From NCBI GenBank assembly GCA_041396985.1, contig JAWKXO010000003.1:533947-597946 (forward strand): a DNA stretch of 64,000 nucleotides, in the 5' to 3' direction. Of this stretch, positions 52,502 through 60,669 are shown in pieces. Each line of letters starts with the position of its first letter. Position 1 is the first letter of the stretch. Under the pieces are notes generated by a model. That model saw only the letters and a program-made list of their open reading frames with translations. It had not been told where the DNA came from and did not search any database. This DNA comes from Emcibacteraceae bacterium. Lineage in GTDB: Bacteria; Pseudomonadota; Alphaproteobacteria; Sphingomonadales; Emcibacteraceae. The position numbers were made by a program, and so were the translations under genes.

Positions 52502-53778
52502 TCAATTTTTTCGGCAAGTTCTAAAAACAGATCCCCGCGTTCTTCAAAATCCCTGAAGGCATCATAACTGGGTGAGGCGGGGGAAAGCACTATATAGCCG
52601 CCCACCGGCGTAATATCGCGGGCTAATGTAACGGCCTCTTCAAGTGTTCCGGCCTTAAATTTATGGCTTGTTTTTAACTGTTCAAAAATCCGTGGGCCGG
52701 TTTCATAAACGCATATGGCCTTTATATGATCATTTTCATCAATCAGGGTACAGAGTGCTTCATAATCCTGCTGCCGGTCCTCACCACCGAGGATTACGGT
52801 AATGTCTTTTTGAGGAAAAGCCTTAAGCGCGGCAATGGTTGCTTCCGGATCGGTTGAAATGCTGTCATTGACATACATTCGCCCCTCAATCGGGCCAATA
52901 ACCTGCAAACGGTGTTTCAGGCCCTGAAAACTGTATGATGCTTTAAGGCATTCGGTAATCACCAGTCCCAATGCTTTTAATATGGTGAGCGCCGCACACA
53001 GATTTTCAAGATTATGATCCCCTAGCAGCGGGAATTTATCCGCTCCCCCGACCGGCATGTCACCATTATAAATAATTCTGTTTTCAAAATGAATTTTTGA
53101 ACGGTCATTGAAGGTCAGTTTATTTTTTGTGTCCGCCAGCCTTGGCTCATGAGCATTGGCAATATTTACCTTCGCGCCAAGTCGCAGCAGATTGGATTTG
53201 TCCCGGTAATAATTTTCATGGCTTCTGTGCCACTGAATATGTTCGGGAAATAAATTCAGGAGTACGGCGATATCCGGCGCATGCTTGAGATCGCATGTCT
53301 GGTAACTGGACAGCTCGACCACATAATAATCCGCATCCAGTGGCAGGGATAAAAGCGGCGTGCCGATATTGCCGCCAAGCGCCGCGTTATACCCCAGCTT
53401 TTTTAAGATATGATGGGTCAGGGCACTCGTTGTGCTTTTGCCATTGCTGCCGGTAATGGCAATGACCTTTCCATGTTTTGGCAGTGAAAACCAGATATTG
53501 GTTGCTGATGTCACCGTTATGCCCCGGTCAAACATTTTACCAACCATATCATGATAATAACTTATTCCCGGTGATTTAATGACCACGTCAAACTGATCAA
53601 GATGATCAATAAGTTCTGCTTCAGGAATATATGTTTCATCGCCTTCCCATGGGTCGCGGTTGATGATGATATACTTCTGCTCCGGCAATTCACGTCGCAA
53701 AAAATCAAGGGTTGCTTTTCCCTCCCGTCCCATGCCCCAAAGGGCAATGCGCTTATTTTGCAGCTCTGATAAAATCAT
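52498..53778 (-). CDS. murD2: UDP-N-acetylmuramoyl-L-alanine-glutamate ligase, MurD2-like
   Basis: A 426-residue Mur ligase. ATP binding is VIAITGSNGKSTTSALTHHI near 112, the substrate loops ALGGNIGTPLLSLPLDADYY and VVELSSYQTCDLKHAPDIAV follow, and the C-terminal domain has VNDSISTDPEATIAALKAFP. It is encoded outside the usual mur/fts cluster and directly behind murL, overlapping it by 26 bases. This pairing matches MurD2-MurL as described in Xanthomonas. There MurD2 adds L-Glu, not D-Glu, to UDP-MurNAc-L-Ala and MurL then inverts it. Specificity for L-Glu here is inferred from that link. Confidence 0.87.
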   Translation of the reverse strand: MILSELQNKRIALWGMGREGKATLDFLRRELPEQKYIIINRDPWEGDETYIPEAELIDHLDQFDVVIKSPGISYYHDMVGKMFDRGITVTSATNIWFSLPKHGKVIAITGSNGKSTTSALTHHILKKLGYNAALGGNIGTPLLSLPLDADYYVVELSSYQTCDLKHAPDIAVLLNLFPEHIQWHRSHENYYRDKSNLLRLGAKVNIANAHEPRLADTKNKLTFNDRSKIHFENRIIYNGDMPVGGADKFPLLGDHNLENLCAALTILKALGLVITECLKASYSFQGLKHRLQVIGPIEGRMYVNDSISTDPEATIAALKAFPQKDITVILGGEDRQQDYEALCTLIDENDHIKAICVYETGPRIFEQLKTSHKFKAGTLEEAVTLARDITPVGGYIVLSPASPSYDAFRDFEERGDLFLELAEKID

Positions 53779-55090
53779 TAAGACTCTCCAGATACTGTTT
53801 CGGGATATTATGGGGATATTTAAAGCTTAGGGCCTGTGTCTTAAGCTCAGCCACGCTTAAGGCTTCGCTGTCTATTTCGTTCTCAAGCTTTTTGACAATT
53901 ATATCATTGGCCCAATCGGTGGTGGTCAGGCATTTTATAATCTGCCGGCATTCCTCAATTTCACCGACACATTCAAAGGGTTTATGTCCTTTAAGCCCGC
54001 AAAGTTCACGAAAGCCGTCTTCCTGACTTTCATCGTTAAGCATATTTTTGCCGAAAATTTTAATCAGTCTTTCCCGCGCAATGAAAGGGGAGAGAGCCAA
54101 AAACACAAACCGGCATTTCGGGCAGTCACAGCACCAGCCATACTGCCTCGCCCCTTCATCAATATGAAAATTGCGGTTACAGCTTTTAAAGACATCAAAA
54201 TATTGACTTAACGTCGAGAAAAGTGCGGCAATACCGGTTTCATTTAAAGGGCGCAGAAGCGAAAAATATTTAAAATGGCTAAGGGCGGTTTTGCGAATAT
54301 ATCTTTCAAAATCCAGCTCGAATTCAAGCGATTTGCTATATTGATGATTAACCTCAATGCCGCCAAATTCCATATTGCCTTCGCTGGCGGATCCTTCGTT
54401 TGACATCACAACACTGTCATAGCCATAAAGCACCGCGCCACACGCCATGATAAAGGAAAGAATGCCCGTGATCGGTACATGGCCGTTCATGGCACCCTGT
54501 TCATTAAGTGTGAATAATTTCGGGTCAAGCGTTCTTTTAATATGAATTTGCTCAATTTCACCCGATGCATCCATCACATTTCTGATCGGTGGCCCGGCAT
54601 TAATGGCAATCATCCTTAATGGATGTCCTGCCGCTTTCAGAGCTTCAAGGGATACGATACTGTCCTTGCCACCACCGATCGGTACCACGGCGCCGGCGGC
54701 AAGGGGTATATCACTGGGGCTCAGGTGATGGTTTGAGTTTACCGGAAAACGGATAACACCGCTTAAGTCAATATTATTTTCCACCGAAAATTCACCAAGG
54801 CCATGACGGTAAAATTTAAAGAAAAAATCCGCTTCCTCTTTGGTCAGGGTATGATTTTCGATCCTGATATCTTTGGGGCAGTATGCCTTGTAATAGCTGA
54901 TCCCTGCCGCCAGGTGGAGCCCGCGTATCGCTTTATCAAGGGCGTCCATTTCGGCATTGCTTAAATGGTCCCTTGCTCCGGGGAAATGGATGGTTTCAGT
55001 AAATTTCGGCCCACCCTCATAGGCATAGCCCAGCTCAATTGTCCGGGTTTCCATGACATATTTTGATGATCTGAATATAAAAGCGTTCAT
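53753..55090 (-). CDS. murL: UDP-MurNAc-L-Ala-L-Glu epimerase MurL
   Basis: A 445-residue protein recognisable by the PP-loop-like segment VVPIGGGKDSIVSLEALKAA (near 165) and by MIAINAGPPIRNVMDASGEI, SNEGSASEGNMEFGGIEVNH and a four-Cys region GWCCDCPKCRFVFLALSPF. These belong to MurL, which uses ATP to turn the terminal L-Glu of UDP-MurNAc-L-Ala-L-Glu into D-Glu. It lets a cell build peptidoglycan without glutamate racemase. Encoded first in the murL-murD2 pair, convergent with dgcR. Whether a MurI racemase also exists elsewhere in the genome cannot be seen. Confidence 0.88.
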   Translation of the reverse strand: MNAFIFRSSKYVMETRTIELGYAYEGGPKFTETIHFPGARDHLSNAEMDALDKAIRGLHLAAGISYYKAYCPKDIRIENHTLTKEEADFFFKFYRHGLGEFSVENNIDLSGVIRFPVNSNHHLSPSDIPLAAGAVVPIGGGKDSIVSLEALKAAGHPLRMIAINAGPPIRNVMDASGEIEQIHIKRTLDPKLFTLNEQGAMNGHVPITGILSFIMACGAVLYGYDSVVMSNEGSASEGNMEFGGIEVNHQYSKSLEFELDFERYIRKTALSHFKYFSLLRPLNETGIAALFSTLSQYFDVFKSCNRNFHIDEGARQYGWCCDCPKCRFVFLALSPFIARERLIKIFGKNMLNDESQEDGFRELCGLKGHKPFECVGEIEECRQIIKCLTTTDWANDIIVKKLENEIDSEALSVAELKTQALSFKYPHNIPKQYLESLNDFIRAAK

Positions 55091-55141
55091 GGTCCTGTTT
55101 TCACTTACTTTTACGGCAAAAACAAGACATAAATAATCTTA

Positions 55142-55888
55142 TTACTGATTATAAAGCTCGATAAATTTTCTGATCCGTTTTGCATTTACGCCGATATCAC
55201 CGACCCCGACCCGTGATACACTGCGCACATCAATACGGCTGCCGGAAGGCATTTCAGAAACCACGACAACAGTATCATCAACAAATTTGAAAAATGGTGT
55301 TCTTGCTGTTCCTTCAAAGCGGTGTTTTGACGGATCCATGCTGACTATTTCCCAGCCCATGGCCTTACCCACTGACAGCGCTTTCTGATAGGCCTGGTCA
55401 GGATTAAGGTCCGACATAATCGGTTTGATATCGGGGAAGGCAGCTGTCTGCTGGGCAGCGATCTCAGGGCCACCATAAACAAGTGTGTTTCTTGCCCCTG
55501 GACGGTCATCGGTCAGGGTAATAAACTGTGGCGGATTTACCGTATCCGTGGTGATGTCATGAATGGGCGGATATTTGACTGTTTCAGTGACTTTGGATTT
55601 GATAACCGGAAATAGAATGGCCAGCCCGATAATAAGGGATAATATCGCCTTTTTCTTGCCCATCAGCTTTTTCTGGGTCAGAAGATATAAAAGACACACG
55701 GCGGAAAGCCCGCTAACCACATAGCCGATATTGTTATTATACATTCGGCTGTATCTGAACCCGGCGAGCGGTTCCCAAAGTCCCATGGATGCTCCGAACA
55801 GCATAAGTAGTGCTGCAAGCCCGCCGAGCAGGGCAATGATAAGGACCACTGTTGCAAATCTCGACGGTCTTTTTTTCCCGATTATCAT
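55142..55888 (-). CDS. DUF1499 membrane protein
   Basis: 248 residues with three N-terminal membrane helices (VVLIIALLGGLAALLMLFGA, GYVVSGLSAVCLLYLL and AILSLIIGLAILFPVI) and a C-terminal DUF1499 domain. In the domain, PPIHDITTDTVNPPQFITLT, IKPIMSDLNPDQAYQKALSV and SRIDVRSVSRVGVGDIGVNA are typical. Function unknown. It follows no obvious operon; the MurL gene is 51 bases downstream on the same strand. Confidence 0.85.
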   Translation of the reverse strand: MIIGKKRPSRFATVVLIIALLGGLAALLMLFGASMGLWEPLAGFRYSRMYNNNIGYVVSGLSAVCLLYLLTQKKLMGKKKAILSLIIGLAILFPVIKSKVTETVKYPPIHDITTDTVNPPQFITLTDDRPGARNTLVYGGPEIAAQQTAAFPDIKPIMSDLNPDQAYQKALSVGKAMGWEIVSMDPSKHRFEGTARTPFFKFVDDTVVVVSEMPSGSRIDVRSVSRVGVGDIGVNAKRIRKFIELYNQ

Positions 55889-56144
55889 CTGAAGCCTCTT
55901 GATCTTTTGTGCAAAGGTTTTTTTATGATGCGCAGTGTAAACCCAAATTCTTCTAAAGGCAAATCACTATTTCTTCCAGACAAAATATCTTATGCAGTAT
56001 TGGGTGTAGGGTGTTTCGAATAAGCCATAATATTTATTGTACATTTGAACAATATAGATGTTCGCTACGCTTTACATGGACTATAATAGTCTTTATTAAG
56101 TGTTTTTTTGTAAAATTACTGGAACAGTGTACTGGATTAAAAGT

Positions 56145-57236
56145 ATGACAAATAAGTGTGAAATTAAGACCATATGGCTTCGAAGTGAAAGCCGCCCGAC
56201 CGAGCGCAGAACCCCGCTTCTTGCCGCGGGCGCAAGGGAACTGCTGGACGCAGGATATAATGTTGTGGTTGAGCGTTCTGAAAACCGCATCATTGATGAT
56301 CAGGACTATGAAGCCGCTGGCTGCCTTATGGTGGAGGCCGGTGGCTGGATGAGCCCGCCCGCAGATGCACTTATTCTTGGGCTTAAGGAACTGCCCGACG
56401 AGCCGGCCGTGATTAAAAACCCGCATATCCTTTTTGCTCATGCCTATAAAAACCAGACCGGCTGGAAAGAGATGCTGACCCGCTTTGTTAAAGGCGGCGC
56501 CGACCTTCTGGATATTGAATATATGACCCGTGAAAACGGCACCCGGTATGTCGCTTTTGGTTATCGTGCCGGCTATATGGGGGCGGCACTCTCTCTTCTG
56601 CACTGGTTCAGTGTCCAGTCCGGTGGCAAAAGCTATCTTGATAATACGCTGACACCCTTTGAAAATGCTGATATTCTGGACGAAACCATCGCAAAAATCG
56701 GCGAAGGCGTCAAAAAACCGAAAGTGCTTATTATCGGTGCAGGTGGCCGCTGCGGTCATGGCGCGGCTGATATCTGCGAACGTCACGGAGCGGAAATTAC
56801 CCGATGGGATTCAAAAGACACTGTCAATATCGATCGTGACGCCGTTTCCGCCCATGATATCATGATCAACTGTGCCTTTGTAAAAAGTAAAATTCCGCCT
56901 TTCATCCGCAAAGAGGACATTAAGCCCGGCACCCGCCTTTCCATTGTGGCCGATGTCGGCTGCGATCCGTTCAGCGATTTTAACCCCGTGCCGATTTATA
57001 ATGAACCGACCTCATGGGATAAGGCCTATATCAAGGTTGAGGGCGAGGGTGGTAAAACCGTTGATCTGATTGCCATTGACAATCTGCCATCGCTTTTGCC
57101 GCGCGAAAGCAGCGAGGAATTCGCCGAACTGATGCTGCCGCATCTTAAACTGCTAAGAAACCGCGAAAATGAACAGCCCTGGCAATCCGCCAAGGCCAGC
57201 TTCGATGAAGCGGTCGCCAGAATGAATAACAGTTAA
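56145..57236 (+). CDS. Saccharopine dehydrogenase (NAD+, L-lysine-forming type)
   Basis: About 363 residues from ATG 56145. The N-terminal segment IWLRSESRPTERRTPLLAAG, then VERSENRIIDDQDYEAAG and HILFAHAYKNQTGWKEML, resembles LYS1-type saccharopine dehydrogenases. The NAD fold is KVLIIGAGGRCGHGAADICE near 200, and NEPTSWDKAYIKVEGEGGKT comes before the end. The enzyme links lysine and 2-oxoglutarate through saccharopine, in either direction. The second enzyme of the route follows 15 bases later. Confidence 0.88.
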   Translation: MTNKCEIKTIWLRSESRPTERRTPLLAAGARELLDAGYNVVVERSENRIIDDQDYEAAGCLMVEAGGWMSPPADALILGLKELPDEPAVIKNPHILFAHAYKNQTGWKEMLTRFVKGGADLLDIEYMTRENGTRYVAFGYRAGYMGAALSLLHWFSVQSGGKSYLDNTLTPFENADILDETIAKIGEGVKKPKVLIIGAGGRCGHGAADICERHGAEITRWDSKDTVNIDRDAVSAHDIMINCAFVKSKIPPFIRKEDIKPGTRLSIVADVGCDPFSDFNPVPIYNEPTSWDKAYIKVEGEGGKTVDLIAIDNLPSLLPRESSEEFAELMLPHLKLLRNRENEQPWQSAKASFDEAVARMNNS

Positions 57237-57251
57237 AATAAAGGAATAGTC

Positions 57252-58418
57252 ATGTCCGCCAATAAGCCTTCAATTCACTGGATCGGCGCCGGTCTTGCCT
57301 CCGGTCCCGGTCTTGTCTCTCTCGTTAATAAATGGGGAGAGGCCACAGTATGGGACATGGTGCTTGACCGCGCCAGTGACCTGGCGACCAAAGTGAACAA
57401 GGGCACGAAATTAAACGTCTGCAAGCTTGACTTAAGCGATGAGGCTTCAATCGCGACCTTCCGCTCTGCCCTTAACGAAGGTGACATAATCATTTCCATG
57501 CTGCCGGCCGCCTTTCATGTGCAGGTGGCGGGTATCGCGCTACAGGAAAACTGCCATCTGGTGACCTCAAGCTATATCAGTGACGGTATGCGTGCTCTTG
57601 ATGATGCGGCGGCGGCCAGGGGGCTTTCCTTTGTCAATGAAGTGGGCCTTGATCCGGGGATTGACCATCTGCTGACCCATGTGCTGGTTGACCAGGCGCG
57701 AAGGGACGGGCAGCTCGGCAAAGGCAACAGGATCGATTTTGTCTCCTACTGTGGTGGCTTCCCGGCGCAGGAAACACCCTTTACCTATAAATTCAGCTGG
57801 ACCCCGTTTGGCGTTTTAAGCGCCCTGACCAATCCGGCCCAGCTCCTGAAAGATGGTGCTGAAACAACCATCCCGACCGCGTGGGAAGCGGTCTCAAAGC
57901 TGCCTATCCACGGTGAAATGTTTGAGGCATACGCCAACCGCAACAGTCTTCCGTTCATTGCCGAATATGGACTTGAGGACGAAAAGAATTTACGCAATTT
58001 TGTCCGCGGTACCCTGCGCATGTCCGGCTGGAAGACCGCATGGAAAGACATATTTACCCAGCTTAAAAATATCAGCCCTGAAGATCTTCGGGCCCTTTCC
58101 GATAAGCTCTGGGCCGAACATCAATATGCGGACGGCGAAGAAGACCGCGTCCTGCTTTATGTGGCCCTGACATCCGTTGATGAAAACGGTAAGGAATGGC
58201 ATGGCTCGCTCACCGTTGATGCCACCGGCAGCGGCTGGCAGTCGGCCATGGCCAACACCGTTTCCTATACGGTGGCCGAAGCGGTCAGTGCTTTAATGGA
58301 AGGGCGTCTTGCCCCCGGTGTCCAGGCCGCGCCCCATGATGTAGCGGAAGCAAAACGCTGGCTTCACGGCCTTGCCCAAAACGGGGTTGAGGTCAAGGCC
58401 GTCAATGTTGATCTTTAA
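57252..58418 (+). CDS. Saccharopine dehydrogenase (NADP+, L-glutamate-forming type)
   Basis: A 388-residue enzyme of the LYS9/saccharopine reductase group. The start IHWIGAGLASGPGLVSLVNK carries the dinucleotide fold, followed by IISMLPAAFHVQVAGIALQE, VNEVGLDPGIDHLLTH and FVSYCGGFPAQETPFTYKFS. It interconverts saccharopine with glutamate and aminoadipate semialdehyde. Together with the previous gene it makes a complete saccharopine pathway, most simply lysine degradation in a bacterium. The preceding gene ends 15 bases before the start, so they form an operon. Confidence 0.9.
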   Translation: MSANKPSIHWIGAGLASGPGLVSLVNKWGEATVWDMVLDRASDLATKVNKGTKLNVCKLDLSDEASIATFRSALNEGDIIISMLPAAFHVQVAGIALQENCHLVTSSYISDGMRALDDAAAARGLSFVNEVGLDPGIDHLLTHVLVDQARRDGQLGKGNRIDFVSYCGGFPAQETPFTYKFSWTPFGVLSALTNPAQLLKDGAETTIPTAWEAVSKLPIHGEMFEAYANRNSLPFIAEYGLEDEKNLRNFVRGTLRMSGWKTAWKDIFTQLKNISPEDLRALSDKLWAEHQYADGEEDRVLLYVALTSVDENGKEWHGSLTVDATGSGWQSAMANTVSYTVAEAVSALMEGRLAPGVQAAPHDVAEAKRWLHGLAQNGVEVKAVNVDL

Positions 58419-58443
58419 GCAGGATTGAAAAAAGCCTGATTAT

Positions 58444-58469
58444 CTTAAAAAAGCTTATCCTTTTTTAAG
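58444..58469. terminator. Two-way terminator hairpin
   Basis: CTTAAAAAAG at 58444-58453 and CTTTTTTAAG at 58460-58469 form a perfect 10-base stem with a six-base loop. The A- and T-rich arms give a T-run in both directions, serving the convergent saccharopine dehydrogenase and mscL genes. Confidence 0.7.
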
Positions 58470-58856
58470 AAGGTCCCTGATTTCCTCAAGCAAAAGCTGT
58501 TCCTTTGGTGGTTCAGCCGGTGCTTCCGGGGCTGCTGCTTCCTCTTTTTTTAAGCTGTTCATCCATTTGATCATGATAAAAATGGCAAAAGCAATAATTG
58601 TAAAATCAATGACTGACTGAATGAAGGCGCCATAATTTAAACTCACCGCTGCCGCTTCCCCTGCCGCCGCCTTAAGCTCTATTGACAGATCGGAAAAATC
58701 CACCCCGCCTAAAAGCAGCCCGATAGGTGGCAAAATAATATCATTCACAAGTGAACTGACAATTTTACCAAACGCACCGCCGATAATGATACCGACGGCC
58801 ATATCAACGACATTGCCTCTGACTGCAAAATCTCTGAATTCTGACATTATTCCCAT
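58455..58856 (-). CDS. mscL: Large-conductance mechanosensitive channel MscL
   Basis: A 133-residue channel that opens when membrane tension rises, protecting against hypo-osmotic shock. The start [20 protein letters not shown] and the first helix [20 protein letters not shown] are characteristic. The second helix is [18 protein letters not shown], and the C-terminal helix is [10 protein letters not shown]. An ATG at 58847, three codons in, matches the family start better. Confidence 0.95.
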   Translation of the reverse strand: MGIMSEFRDFAVRGNVVDMAVGIIIGGAFGKIVSSLVNDIILPPIGLLLGGVDFSDLSIELKAAAGEAAAVSLNYGAFIQSVIDFTIIAFAIFIMIKWMNSLKKEEAAAPEAPAEPPKEQLLLEEIRDLLKKG

Positions 58857-58867
58857 TTTTTTTGTTC

Positions 58868-59209
58868 CTATTTTTTTGTTAAATCTTCTGTTTCTGCATC
58901 AGCAGCGGCTCTTTTTACAGCGTCAATACCGGCTTTGGCGCCGCTATGATCCGAATATCCCTGGCTGCTTAAAATAACTTCGTGGTTTGCGGCTTTTAAA
59001 TGAAAATAAAATTTACCGTTTTTACCCTCAAAAGTTTCGTATCGTTCATCTATTGGGGCATTTGTCTTTACGGACTTTATGCCATTTTCCGCACCGGACT
59101 TGGATTTATAGCCTTCGGACGCCCCAATATTTTCATGATTTCCGGCTTTCAAACGAAACCGAAACTCACCTGCATTATCTTTATATAGTTCAAATTTTCC
59201 CGCCATCAT
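58868..59209 (-). CDS. YegP-like DUF1508 protein with two repeats
   Basis: 113 residues with two tandem DUF1508 units: [20 protein letters not shown] with [17 protein letters not shown], and [20 protein letters not shown] with [17 protein letters not shown]. Family members are small proteins of unknown function, some induced by stress. It may be cotranscribed with mscL, which starts 11 bases downstream. A second ATG one codon in is equally possible. Confidence 0.88.
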   Translation of the reverse strand: MMAGKFELYKDNAGEFRFRLKAGNHENIGASEGYKSKSGAENGIKSVKTNAPIDERYETFEGKNGKFYFHLKAANHEVILSSQGYSDHSGAKAGIDAVKRAAADAETEDLTKK

Positions 59210-59309
59210 ATTACTCCTTTTTCTGTTATATGATTAAATCATAATATTATGGTTAACGCAATATTAACCAAAATCAAAAATATTTTACTCTTTATGGGGG
59301 AAATAATGA

Positions 59310-59354
59310 AACGGCGAAGAAAAATAATTTTAATCATTATCTTTCCCCGCCGTT
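59310..59354 (-). terminator. Long hairpin behind the DUF481 gene
   Basis: AACGGCG at 59310-59316 and CGCCGTT at 59348-59354 pair, with further AT pairing inside. It lies directly after the DUF481 gene on the minus strand, with no strong T-run, so it may be a terminator or an mRNA-protecting stem. Confidence 0.45.
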
Positions 59355-59386
59355 GAAAGGCTCTTTTTTAAAGCCGGTATTTAAAA

Positions 59387-60133
59387 TTAGAAATCGTACT
59401 GAATGCCAAGGCGTGTAATGGTGTCAGTTGATTTGCGGCCAATTGGCGCATCTCTGTTATAAAGCACATCAAACGCTAGCTGTGCACTTAAGGCATCACT
59501 CATTTTCACTGAAAAAGCAGACTTGTTTTCAATCACAACTTCATTTCCGACATAAACTTTGGTGTCGTTTGAAAAGCTGCTTCTTTCGTTTATGGTCCAT
59601 GAAAAGATACTCGCCGCATAGCCGGTCAATGTTGTTTCATAACCCGATGTTGGCAATGCTTTTGTGAAAAGTACCGCGGGTCCTGCTTCAACGCTCCATT
59701 TAACACCCTCATCTTCGACCAGTCTTACCCCGTAAGCGCCTGTTGCCGTAAACCTTTTGTTGAATGCGCCGAAACTGTCGCCTTCAAATCCGCCAAAGCC
59801 GGAAACATAGGTTGTTTTGGAAACATCATAATCACCTTTATAGCCGACACCATAGCGGCGGCGGTCGGTAACATGATTGCTTTGGTTGAAATCAAAATAG
59901 GACGTCACGGTTTGGTGGTATGGGCCTTCATCTTCAATAAACTTACTGGCAAAGCCCAGCGATTTCTGCGATGTGTTCCCTGTTGAATATAGACCGCTTA
60001 ATGTCAGCTGCTTTTTCCAGCCAGCCAGAAATAAATCACCTGAATTGCTGTTGCTTTCCTGCGCTGACGCCATCTGTGATGTCAGGGCAATGGCTGTTGA
60101 TAAAAGGGCGGCTTTTGCAAATTGATATTTCAT
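59387..60133 (-). CDS. DUF481 outer-membrane protein
   Basis: 248 residues with signal peptide FAKAALLSTAIALTSQMASA. The DUF481 (YdiY-like) barrel shows GWKKQLTLSGLYSTGNTSQ, DRRRYGVGYKGDYDVSKTTY, VSGFGGFEGDSFGAFNKRFT and a final DTITRLGIQYDF ending in Phe, as expected for an outer-membrane barrel. Family members are described as salt-induced outer-membrane proteins; the role is unknown. Solitary gene. Confidence 0.85.
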   Translation of the reverse strand: MKYQFAKAALLSTAIALTSQMASAQESNSNSGDLFLAGWKKQLTLSGLYSTGNTSQKSLGFASKFIEDEGPYHQTVTSYFDFNQSNHVTDRRRYGVGYKGDYDVSKTTYVSGFGGFEGDSFGAFNKRFTATGAYGVRLVEDEGVKWSVEAGPAVLFTKALPTSGYETTLTGYAASIFSWTINERSSFSNDTKVYVGNEVVIENKSAFSVKMSDALSAQLAFDVLYNRDAPIGRKSTDTITRLGIQYDF

Positions 60134-60291
60134 TATTGTTAATCCTGTTAAATAAAAAAAGTGCTGATGACATTAAATTGTGCCCAAAATAAGACCCAGC
60201 ACGGATTTGAGCTGGCTTTCACGATGCGGATTATTGGCTTGACCAAACCATTTATGGCTTAATAAAGGGGCGACATTTATACATTTTTCAA

Positions 60292-60322
60292 TCGTCATTT
60301 CTGCGAAGGCAGGAATCCAATT
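60292..60322. repeat. Small palindromic repeat of the GTCATT...GGAATCC type
   Basis: TCGTCATTTCTGCGAAGGCA is followed by GGAATCC. ATTTCTGC (60297-60304) pairs with GCAGGAAT (60309-60316) around GAAG, with one T-G wobble. The outline matches the short REP-like element cgtcattc(n)gcgaag(n)gaatcca found scattered in proteobacterial genomes. Confidence 0.5.
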
Positions 60323-60346
60323 TTTCATTCGCCAAAATACCCGACC

Positions 60347-60374
60347 TTTTTTATATATATTTTTTTATATATAT
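60347..60374. repeat. Perfect 14-base tandem duplication
   Basis: TTTTTTATATATAT occurs at 60347-60360 and again at 60361-60374. TTCACTTTCAC and CTTCACTTTCA follow. Confidence 0.8.
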
Positions 60375-60669
60375 TCACTTTCACTCTTCACCTTCACTTT
60401 CAGCATTGCCGCGGCATAGCATGTTTTATTTATTTTCAATGACTTAATGGTCAAGTTTCGCCGTTTAATTGTGCAATAAACCCGGTTCTAGTCAAAGTAA
60501 AACGCTATTCAAAGAAAGTTTTAATCCCTAAACACTTGATAGAAATTGCTCGTAAAAGAGGAAAATAAAAAAATTTCTTGTTGCTCTGTTGATAGGATGG
60601 TTCCTTGACCGAAATAGATTGTTGAACTAATGTTTAATGCAATTTCATTGTTATACGATTGGGGTATAT

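Larger units (their letters stand above)
60134..60669. other. Long non-coding region before the TPR gene
   Basis: Over 500 bases without a credible gene. It contains a small palindromic repeat (60292-60316), a perfect 14-base tandem duplication (60347-60374) and TTCACTTTCA-type direct repeats after it. Promoters of the divergent DUF481 and TPR genes must also lie here but were not recognised. Confidence 0.5.

Noticed and set aside
56034..56786. Open frame of 250 codons on the minus strand opposite the first saccharopine dehydrogenase
   Set aside because: The + strand encodes a recognisable enzyme with an NAD fold; the minus frame has no family features.
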